A stretch of DNA of 64,000 nucleotides, taken from contig NZ_JACAAX010000007.1 in NCBI RefSeq assembly GCF_013377085.1, positions 1-64,000 on the forward strand. The letters run 5' to 3'. The DNA comes from Rhodoplanes sp. Its GTDB lineage: Bacteria > Pseudomonadota > Alphaproteobacteria > Rhizobiales > Xanthobacteraceae. Every line of letters begins with the position of its first letter. The stretch's first letter is position 1. The notes under the pieces were generated by a model that had not been told where the DNA came from, made no database searches, and saw only the letters and a program-made list of their open reading frames with translations. A program made the position numbers and the translations under genes. Positions 57,656 through 63,173 of the stretch are shown in pieces.

Positions 57656-57970
57656 TCAGGGCTCCTTGGGCAGATTGGCAATTGCAGCGGCCAGCTCGAC
57701 GTGGAATCGTTTGGGCACTTTCTTTCCCGTGCCCTGCAGATCGTCGAATAGCTCGGGCAGCCTGTTGTCGTCGACATACGCCCACGACCGATCTTCCACG
57801 CTCCCCCCGGCGTCGCACACGTCGCGGACGAGCACCAGATGATAGCCGTCACGGGCGAGGGCTTTGCGCAGGTACGCGGAGTCGTAGTCCAACTGATTCG
57901 AGTGGTCGTGATCTTGAATATCGCCATGTGCATCCACGGCTTCGATGTCCCATTCGTAACAGGTGGGCAT
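57656..57970 (-). CDS. Acidic phage protein of unknown function
   Basis: A 104-aa acidic protein, CYEWDIEAVDAHGDIQDHDH then YHLVLVRDVCDAGGSVEDRS. AGGAG upstream of ATG 57970. Its high Asp/Glu content could indicate a DNA mimic, but that is speculation. Confidence 0.6.
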   Translation of the reverse strand: MPTCYEWDIEAVDAHGDIQDHDHSNQLDYDSAYLRKALARDGYHLVLVRDVCDAGGSVEDRSWAYVDDNRLPELFDDLQGTGKKVPKRFHVELAAAIANLPKEP

Positions 57971-57993
57971 GATCAGGAGTCCTTGGTGGTGGT

Positions 57994-58009
57994 GGGGGCC
58001 GAAGCCCCC
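57994..58009 (-). other. GC hairpin with UUCG-type loop
   Basis: Perfect GGGGGC-CGAA-GCCCCC between the stop at 58020 and the ATG at 57970. Confidence 0.75.
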
Positions 58010-58019
58010 GGGCGGCATT

Positions 58020-58472
58020 TTACTCGGCGACCTTCCAATCGGCGAGCCGCTTTCGCAGATATTCTAGGTCGGCCACTACGCCCTGAATATCCCCCTGCAG
58101 TTTCCAAATCGCGTTTCTATAAACGCTTTCGTAGCTGCCGCGCCGGTGCCGCTCGATCGTCGGGCTTGCCGGGTTGAAACCGTCCGGCCGCGTGACCGTG
58201 GCGAGCTTGCCCCACGCGTCCACCGTGTACTTCAACTCTGCCGGCGGGCTGGACTGCATCGTGGCGAGCGCCAATTCCGCCCGAGCCTTGAACGCCTCGG
58301 CCAACTCGATCGCCCGCGGCAGGGCATCGCAGGCCACCTCATAGGGCCGAAACTTGGCGCCGAAGCAGGAGGCCGTCTGCCACCCGTCGCCGGGCCGCTT
58401 GTAGCCGTGGTGCGCGATGGTGCCGGTGTTTGCCTTGATCATCCGGCCGCATATCTGACAGTGGGGGGCCAT
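58020..58472 (-). CDS. Phage protein with N-terminal zinc-binding motif
   Basis: A 150-aa protein. Residues 1-42: CQICGRMIKANTGTIAHHGY and ASCFG, a Cys/His arrangement suggestive of a small zinc site. The rest is helical (AIELAEAFKARAELALATMQ; VADLEYLRKRLADWKVAE). The N-terminal pattern with HHGYKRPG occurs in unknown phage proteins. Behind cassette copy 3. Confidence 0.65.
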   Translation of the reverse strand: MAPHCQICGRMIKANTGTIAHHGYKRPGDGWQTASCFGAKFRPYEVACDALPRAIELAEAFKARAELALATMQSSPPAELKYTVDAWGKLATVTRPDGFNPASPTIERHRRGSYESVYRNAIWKLQGDIQGVVADLEYLRKRLADWKVAE

Positions 58473-58475
58473 GGC

Positions 58476-58564
58476 GCTCTCCGTGGTGGGGGCGGCCGGT
58501 CCCGGCCGCACGTTCTTTATGCGCTCGCCCCTGCAGAGAGTCAACACTAAAACGGACAATCAAC
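58476..58564. repeat. Promoter-hairpin cassette, copy 3
   Basis: Nearly identical to 55476-55566 over its full length, with only a few substitutions (for example CTGCAGAGAG versus CTGCGAAGAG). Confidence 0.9.
58516..58544 (-). promoter_or_regulatory. Phage promoter/operator (58.5 kb)
   Basis: Minus strand TTGACT, 17 bases, CATAAA, with a TTGATT box 19 bases upstream. Confidence 0.8.
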
Positions 58565-58928
58565 ACGAATTTGTGGAAGGAAAAAGCGCGACTGCCTCGC
58601 GCGCAATCCGGCGCGAATCGTTGGCGCCGTCCGCAATCAGTTGGCATGCTGCCTTGCAGGCGAGCATCGCGCGCTCGGTGGCAGCCTTGAATTCGGCCGC
58701 CTCCTCGCGGGCGCGGGCGGCCTCCTGCCACTGGCGTTGCCGATCGTCGGCGCGCTTGCGCTCCACCTCGGGATCGTGCTGGTGGCAGTAGCCAATATCG
58801 TCACGCGTGACGGTCGCGGTGCGCCTGCATTGCGAGAGGCTCGGCCAACGGCCCTCGCCACGAACCGCAGCGCGGCATCTTCCGGACGCGGGGGCGTCGC
58901 CGTATCGGGATTTCCAAAGGTTCGTCAT
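58560..58928 (-). CDS. Phage protein with Cys/His N-terminus and long helix
   Basis: A 122-aa protein: GRCRAAVRGEGRW, SQCRRTATV and GYCHQHDPE form a possible zinc knuckle; then a charged helix (RADDRQRQWQEAARAREEAA). Not recognised. Confidence 0.6.
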   Translation of the reverse strand: MTNLWKSRYGDAPASGRCRAAVRGEGRWPSLSQCRRTATVTRDDIGYCHQHDPEVERKRADDRQRQWQEAARAREEAAEFKAATERAMLACKAACQLIADGANDSRRIAREAVALFPSTNSC

Positions 58929-58945
58929 GTCGTGAGTCCTTTCTG

Positions 58946-59314
58946 TCAGATCACCAATCCGTGGTCGCGGCAGATGGTGGGGATTAGCAGGTAGCTCGGA
59001 TCGTCCGCTCCCCAAAACCTGAACTTTCCGCTGGCGTCCAGGGTGCCGTGAAAGCCGATGTTGCCACCGTAGCCGCCGTAACTATTTTTCGAATTGACCC
59101 ACCCGCAGACGCGCGTCTCGGTGGCGTTCGCGCCAGCAACGATCGTGCCGAACCGAGCCGAGTCGGGATCCTTTAGGTGGGTGCGAACCTCGGCCTCGAT
59201 CGCCTTGCGCTGTGCCTCCGTGAGCGTCACGAGCCGGTCCATGGGAATGTCCGGCTTGGCCGTGGCGCAGCCGGCGAGCACGGTGGCGGCGAGCAGCATG
59301 GCGGTGGCTTTCAT
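58946..59314 (-). CDS. Phage-encoded lipoprotein
   Basis: A 122-aa lipoprotein: signal MKATAMLLAATVLAGCATAK with lipobox LAGC (Cys-16). The mature part has AIEAEVRTHLKDPDSARFGT and CGWVNSKNSYGGYGGNIGFH, a Cys-X-X-Val-Asn-X-Lys-Asn-X-X-Gly-Gly-Tyr layout seen in small proteobacterial envelope proteins. In prophages such lipoproteins often alter the envelope or block superinfection (inference). It has a 26-aa-pair ... no second domain. Confidence 0.75.
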   Translation of the reverse strand: MKATAMLLAATVLAGCATAKPDIPMDRLVTLTEAQRKAIEAEVRTHLKDPDSARFGTIVAGANATETRVCGWVNSKNSYGGYGGNIGFHGTLDASGKFRFWGADDPSYLLIPTICRDHGLVI

Positions 59315-59367
59315 CTCGGTATCCCCCGGGTTGGTTCCAGGGGATAGTAGCTCCAGGTGGTGCGGGA

Positions 59368-60240
59368 TCACCACCCGTAATTGCTGGCGCAGGTGGGGCC
59401 GATGCCGGCCGCGATGCTGTCGGGGTCGGTCAGCTCCCGGCCGCAGCATGAGCACGAGCGGGTTTTGAGCCCGTACGCCTTGGCGCTGGCGAGCGGGTCG
59501 ACCGATGCGGCCTGGACGGCGGCAGCCTGCTCGGGGGTGCATGACCGGAGCGCGATGAACCGGCCCTCGACGATCTTGCCGAGGTATTCGCCCCGCATCC
59601 CGGTCTTCACGTAGATGGCGCCCGGGTTGGCGCTGTCCGCCTTGGCAGCCGAGAACACCGCGCCTTCGGTCCGCAGCATCACCCGGCCGGCGCCGTCCCG
59701 GCTCGCCCGAGCGGCCGCAAATGCCGCCTCGATCTTGCTGGTGTCGATCGCCGGGGCTGCCTTGGCCTGCTCGGCCCGCGCCGCCTTGCCCGCGGCGAGC
59801 TTGGCGACAGCCGACTCGCAGGCGGCGAGCTGGCGCTCGGTGAGGCTGCCCCACTTCCGGACCGCCTCCAGCATGGACGCGGCGAACGTGGAATAGGGGG
59901 CGCTCGACTCGATCCAGGCGGCGACCTCGGGGTTGCCGCACCGGAACACATACCAAGCGCCATCGGCGTCCCGCTCTTTCCGCGCGACCGCGTCGGCCCG
60001 ATTGGCTGCCCGTGCCTGGGGGGCGGTTTTGAACGACCGGGTGCCCTTGCCATGGCACGCGAAGCAGGAGCCCCAGTTGCCGTACCGGCCCGTGCCGCCG
60101 CACTTCCGGCAGGACTCGGTGTAGTTCGGCGGGCTGTAGCTGGCCGGCGGCGCCTTGGCGACGCGCGAGGGGAGGTTGGTGCCGGCGCTGTCGCCGAACA
60201 GCTCGTCCAGGGGGTCGTCCTCGAATTCCAGGGTGGACAT
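59368..60240 (-). CDS. Zinc-finger phage protein with DUF6011-like C-terminus
   Basis: A 290-aa protein. Residues 40-66 contain a DnaJ-like double CXXCXG zinc module (CRKCGGTGRYGNWGSCFACH then GKGT). The middle is helical. The end, CSCCGRELTDPDSIAAGIGP then TCASNYGW, matches the DUF6011 zinc-binding domain. First leftward gene of the early region, right beside the AT-rich control region. Function unknown; zinc sites suggest nucleic-acid or protein binding. Confidence 0.8.
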   Translation of the reverse strand: MSTLEFEDDPLDELFGDSAGTNLPSRVAKAPPASYSPPNYTESCRKCGGTGRYGNWGSCFACHGKGTRSFKTAPQARAANRADAVARKERDADGAWYVFRCGNPEVAAWIESSAPYSTFAASMLEAVRKWGSLTERQLAACESAVAKLAAGKAARAEQAKAAPAIDTSKIEAAFAAARASRDGAGRVMLRTEGAVFSAAKADSANPGAIYVKTGMRGEYLGKIVEGRFIALRSCTPEQAAAVQAASVDPLASAKAYGLKTRSCSCCGRELTDPDSIAAGIGPTCASNYGW

Positions 60241-60264
60241 GATGGGCTCCTCTTTCCTGCCGAC

Positions 60265-60293
60265 ACCCTGGCAGCACGCGTGCCGACAGTCAA
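60265..60293 (-). promoter_or_regulatory. Phage promoter/operator (60.3 kb), first leftward
   Basis: Minus strand TTGACT, 17 bases beginning GTCGGCA, then CAGGGT. It directs transcription away from the AT-rich region into the leftward gene block. Confidence 0.7.
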
Positions 60294-60377
60294 CAAGAAA
60301 ACGGACAAAATAAATCATTTTAATTTATCCGTCTTTGTTCTGCCATTCTTGGCCGAACCGCCCGGTTCGATCGAGCC

Positions 60378-60412
60378 AAAAATAGAACATGGAGCGTTCG
60401 TGTTCTATTTTT
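60378..60412. repeat. Perfect 12-bp inverted repeat
   Basis: AAAAATAGAACA (60378-60389) and TGTTCTATTTTT (60401-60412) with an 11-base loop. A second copy of the left arm is at 60647-60658, facing TGTTCTATGTTCTATTC at 60686-60702. Confidence 0.95.
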
Positions 60413-60468
60413 CAGGTACTAAATGTTCTGTTTTTTGGGCTAGCCCGACGTTGAAATATATGAGCTAT

Positions 60469-60614
60469 TAGACACTTTAGAACATAGAACATAGAACATG
60501 GGGTATACATACACAGGCGAGAACCATAGGTTGTATATACGCATATTACGTTACGCATCACACATGAAATATGTCAAAGGGCAATGTTCTATGTTCTGTG
60601 TTCTAAAGTGTCTA
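60469..60614. repeat. 31-bp inverted repeat, 84-base spacer
   Basis: Arms 60469-60499 (starts TAGACACTTTAG) and 60584-60614 (ends CTAAAGTGTCTA) are complementary with one mismatch; each arm ends in tandem AGAACAT heptamer-type repeats. The spacer is AT-rich and has GTATAC/TATATAC words. Confidence 0.95.
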
Positions 60615-60763
60615 ATTCCCCTATTGAATCAACGAAATTGACCTCGAAAAATAGAACATGGAGGCCCAAAAACAGGGGGGCTTCGTGTTCTATGTTCTAT
60701 TCGCTCAACCCGTGGACGCGGCCCGGGGCTGTCTGCGTTGCTGTGGTTGCGGACAAATAGGCG

Positions 60764-60792
60764 TTGACAATCGGCATAGCGAGCGGACAATC
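60764..60792 (+). promoter_or_regulatory. Phage promoter/operator (60.77 kb), rightward
   Basis: Plus strand TTGACA, spacer beginning ATCGGCAT, then ACAATC (17) or GACAAT (16). It precedes the gene starting at 60822. Confidence 0.75.
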
Positions 60793-60821
60793 TGCGGCAC
60801 CAAATTAGCGAGGTGCCCCCC

Positions 60822-61046
60822 ATGCCAATCCAGCCCGTCGTCACTGTCACAATTTCCGGCCCGGAGGGGTCGGGCAAGCAAATCGTCGCCGCAATGGTGC
60901 AGGAGGCGCTCCACGACTATGGCGTGGATGCGCGGCACGATCCCCAGCTCTACCGCCCGCCGGTCAACTGGCGGCAGATCCGCGAGCGGGCGCGAGCGTG
61001 GCCGCGGCCCCTCGTCGTGCAGATCCTCGAATTGCAGGGGGCTTGA
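60822..61046 (+). CDS. Small phage protein with P-loop-like motif
   Basis: A 74-aa protein: VVTVTISGPEGSGKQIVAAM looks like a Walker A (GPEGSGKQ, though Lys is followed by Gln, not Ser/Thr), then a short helix-strand end. Too short for a full NTPase. GAGGTG before ATG 60822. First rightward gene. Confidence 0.65.
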   Translation: MPIQPVVTVTISGPEGSGKQIVAAMVQEALHDYGVDARHDPQLYRPPVNWRQIRERARAWPRPLVVQILELQGA

Positions 61047-61047
61047 C

Positions 61048-61290
61048 GTGAATCACCTCACCCCGTCGACCGTCCGCGCCCCTGCGCCGAACCACCTCAC
61101 CCTGGAGGGCGCCCTCGCGCTCGCCGAGCGGATCGAGCAATATTGGATCCGGCGCGGCTACGACAATGTGGTGGCGGGCGCCTACCCGGTGCCGGCATTC
61201 GACGGCACCCCCGCGTACGGCATCCGGTCCAATGTGCTCGAATGTATCCGGGCGGGGCGGGTCAACGCTGCGCCGTGGGTGCATTTTTGA
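61048..61290 (+). CDS. Small phage protein
   Basis: An 80-aa protein from GTG 61048 (AGGGG upstream): LTLEGALALAERIEQYWIRR and VPAFDGTPAYGIRSNVLECI. The GTPAYGIRSN segment looks like known small phage proteins near replication genes; function unknown. Confidence 0.65.
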   Translation: MNHLTPSTVRAPAPNHLTLEGALALAERIEQYWIRRGYDNVVAGAYPVPAFDGTPAYGIRSNVLECIRAGRVNAAPWVHF

Positions 61291-61829
61291 CGTCGCGCAA
61301 AATCCGGCGGGCCGCCGCTAGGGCGCCCACCTACGGCGAGATTGTTGCCGAGGTGGAACGCATCGCCCATCGGGGAAAAGAGCCGGTGGCGACAGGCCAG
61401 ACGATCGTGCGGGCATATCTGGCGCAGGCGCCGATAGAGCGGCTCAAGCGCAGCGGGGCGCTCGACGTGTGGGAGCTGTCCGCCCTGGACGGGCTGATGC
61501 ACGCCTATCATACCTCGATCGGCCAGACGGCAGGGCACGATGCTGCGCTCGGGATCGTGCCGACGCCTCGGCCCGATCAGGCGGACGACTCGGCGGCCCG
61601 GCGCGTGGACGTGCTGCGCGTATATTTCCGCTGGCGCGACGATCTCAAGGGGCGACCCGAGCACGTGGCTGCAAGGGGCGTGCTGTTTGACGAGCGCCCG
61701 CTGCGGGCGATCGAGCGCGAGAATCATTGGCGCAACGGCAGTGCCACCGAGCACCTGCGGGCAGCCATCCGTCATTTTGCGGCCTTGTGCGGGGGCGCCC
61801 CACGAGGCAGAAAGTGGCGCATTTGTTGA
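61275..61829 (+). CDS. Phage protein of unknown function (possible late regulator)
   Basis: A 184-aa protein, GTG 61275 (TTG 61287 is an alternative), overlapping the previous gene by 16 bases. Helical and charged: VAEVERIAHRGKEPVATGQT, RVDVLRVYFRWRDDLKGRPE, FDERPLRAIERENHW. No motif recognised. Its place, last before the late-gene control region, is where antiterminator or late activator genes usually lie. Confidence 0.6.
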   Translation: MGAFLTSRKIRRAAARAPTYGEIVAEVERIAHRGKEPVATGQTIVRAYLAQAPIERLKRSGALDVWELSALDGLMHAYHTSIGQTAGHDAALGIVPTPRPDQADDSAARRVDVLRVYFRWRDDLKGRPEHVAARGVLFDERPLRAIERENHWRNGSATEHLRAAIRHFAALCGGAPRGRKWRIC

Positions 61830-61844
61830 TTATCGGCACGTTAG

Positions 61845-61873
61845 TTGACAATTGGGACCGAGATCGAGTATGG
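61845..61873 (+). promoter_or_regulatory. Phage promoter/operator (61.85 kb), rightward
   Basis: Plus strand TTGACA, 17 bases, GTATGG, with a second box TTGATTATCGGCA 19 bases upstream (61826). No ORF follows before a strong terminator at 61922. Confidence 0.65.
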
Positions 61874-61879
61874 AGGCGC

Positions 61880-61954
61880 ATGGGTGGTTTTCCGCTTCTC
61901 ACCACCACCCGACGCCGCCTTGCCCGTCCGACCATCTATCGGACGGGCTTTTTT
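61880..61954 (+). ncRNA. Candidate short terminated transcript (pR'-tR'-like)
   Basis: RNA starting about 61880 from the 61.85-kb promoter would end at the terminator at 61922-61954, giving about 75 nt. It contains a 5' hairpin (GGGTGG with CCACCC-type partner at about 61883-61909) and the terminator stem. Either an sRNA or a leader held by termination. Inferred from layout only. Confidence 0.4.
61922..61954 (+). terminator. Strong Rho-independent terminator (rightward)
   Basis: GCCCGTCCG (61922-61930), 9-base loop, CGGACGGGC (61940-61948), TTTTTT (61949-61954). Confidence 0.9.
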
Positions 61955-62176
61955 GTAGCGCCTTTCCGCTGTGCATATGGCCAGCACGCACCACCCCGTG
62001 GCTCATGAGTCCCTGTGTGTGGGTGACGATGCGGTTCGCTGTATGCGCAGCGGAGGGGCGAGCCCCTATCCAATGGTGCCCGCGCACGTGTTGCCTTCCT
62101 GCCCCTCTGCGACTGGTGGCGCGAGGTGTGGCAGCCATAGGCGCGCTGTGCGCGGGCACCTGTTGAGGGCTGCACC
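61955..62176. other. Untranslated stretch before late genes
   Basis: No gene. It holds a 13-bp inverted repeat, GGTGCCCGCGCAC (62075-62087) and GTGCGCGGGCACC (62148-62160), with a 60-base spacer. Confidence 0.5.
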
Positions 62177-62290
62177 ATGTGGGACGAGGCAGCATGGCGC
62201 GCAGGTGTGCGCAGGCGCGCATGGCAGGCGTTGGTGGCGGCAGCATGCGGCTACGCCTTTGGGCTGATCGCTTCGTATTTATTCGGGTGA
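62177..62290 (+). CDS. 37-residue membrane peptide
   Basis: Reads MWDEAAWRAGVRRRAWQALV and 17 more residues (AAACGYAFGLIASYLFG): a basic head and one hydrophobic helix. GAGGG before ATG 62177; the HNH gene starts 6 bases after its stop. Confidence 0.55.
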   Translation: MWDEAAWRAGVRRRAWQALVAAACGYAFGLIASYLFG

Positions 62291-62296
62291 GACGCA

Positions 62297-62605
62297 ATGG
62301 CGCGTTTGGCCACGCTGGGCAGGCGACTCGCCACGCTCGACACGCGCAGCGCCCCGCCTATCCCCAAGGACACGGATCCCCACTACAGCACGCAGGCCCA
62401 TAGGGCGTGGCGTGCAGGGGTCTACAGGCGGGCAGGCTACGCGTGCGAGGCATGTGGCGCTCGTGGCGTCAAGCTGTACGCCGACCATATCCACGAGCTG
62501 CGCGACGGTGGCGCTGCGCTCGATCCTGCTAATGGGCAGTGCCTTTGTGCAGGTTGTCATATGGTCAAGACTACAACCGCCCGCGCCGAAAGGCAGGGGG
62601 GATAG
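62297..62605 (+). CDS. HNH endonuclease
   Basis: A 102-aa HNH nuclease: CEACGARGVKLYADHIHELR (zinc Cys pair and the DH of the active site), DPANGQCLCAGCHMVKT (Asn, second Cys pair and final His). HNH genes beside terminase genes in HK97-like phages assist cutting of DNA at cos (family knowledge). Confidence 0.92.
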   Translation: MARLATLGRRLATLDTRSAPPIPKDTDPHYSTQAHRAWRAGVYRRAGYACEACGARGVKLYADHIHELRDGGAALDPANGQCLCAGCHMVKTTTARAERQGG

Positions 62606-62714
62606 GGGTAAAAATCCTCGCGAGTTAAGACACTTGCGCACCGTATTCAAATCACACCTACGGAATCAAACCTAATCGTACGAAAATGCTGCACTGCAGC
62701 AAAAGGGGTTAGCT
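62606..62714. other. Short gap before terminase, possible cos region
   Basis: 109 bases, less GC-rich, with an odd palindrome TGCTGCA-C-TGCAGCA at 62687-62701 just before the small terminase-like gene. Position suits a cos or pac site, unproven. Confidence 0.35.
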
Positions 62715-63173
62715 ATGGCACGCGGCGGCTACCGTCCGGGCGCAGGGCGGCCGGCTGGTCCGCGCCCTGCCAAGATCGTCACTGAGCTGGAGAAGGCGGC
62801 CAAGGCTGCCGCCCTGGTCGCACGGGCCGAGCGCGCCGAGCGCGCCGCGGCGCCGCCGTCGCTGCCACAGTCGCCCCCGGCGCCGGGCGTCTCCATGCTC
62901 ACCGGCGGCGACCCTTCCGCGGTCGCGGTGCCGCCCCCGGGCGGCTTCAAGACGGCGCTGGAGTTCGCCATGGCCGTGATCAACGACCCGGCGGCGGCGA
63001 TGAACGCCCGGACGGCGCTCGCGATTGCGGCGATGCCCTACCAGCACCCGAAGCTCGCCGAGAAGACGACAAAGAAGGATGAGGCGGCAGCCGCAGCGCG
63101 CAAGGCGGCCAGCGCCGGGCGCTATGCGCCGCCGGCCCCGCCGCGGCTGGCCGTCGACAACACGACTGCATGA
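62715..63173 (+). CDS. Probable terminase small subunit
   Basis: A 152-aa protein. N-terminus [18 protein letters not shown] is the AT-hook-like motif common in small terminase and related phage DNA-binding proteins. A helical part [20 protein letters not shown] and [18 protein letters not shown] follows, a segment I associate with proteins encoded directly before TerL. Its stop overlaps the large terminase ATG (ATGA). Confidence 0.75.
   Translation: MARGGYRPGAGRPAGPRPAKIVTELEKAAKAAALVARAERAERAAAPPSLPQSPPAPGVSMLTGGDPSAVAVPPPGGFKTALEFAMAVINDPAAAMNARTALAIAAMPYQHPKLAEKTTKKDEAAAAARKAASAGRYAPPAPPRLAVDNTTA

Larger units (their letters stand above)
60300..60763. other. AT-rich divergent control region, candidate origin
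   Basis: About 460 bases without a gene, clearly AT-rich against GC-rich surroundings, between leftward early and rightward genes. It contains 12 copies of AGAACA/TGTTCT between 60384 and 60700, several in 8-bp-spaced runs (TAGAACATAGAACAT), and large inverted repeats (listed separately). The layout fits a replication origin with iterons, or a multi-site operator. Confidence 0.7.

Noticed and set aside
55561-58559. Apparent shared N-termini (MSVLLLTL, MSVLVLTL, MSVFVLTL) on several small phage frames
   Set aside because: They arise because the repeated promoter cassette is open when translated; ribosome sites place the true starts downstream.
60469-60614. AT-rich repeats as a CRISPR or as insertion-sequence ends
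   Set aside because: Repeats are short, inverted and irregular; no transposase lies between or beside the arms.
61854-62008. Small ORF starting ATGGGTGGTTTTCC after the 61.85-kb promoter
   Set aside because: Its frame runs through the strong terminator stem, so it could not be translated from a terminated RNA.
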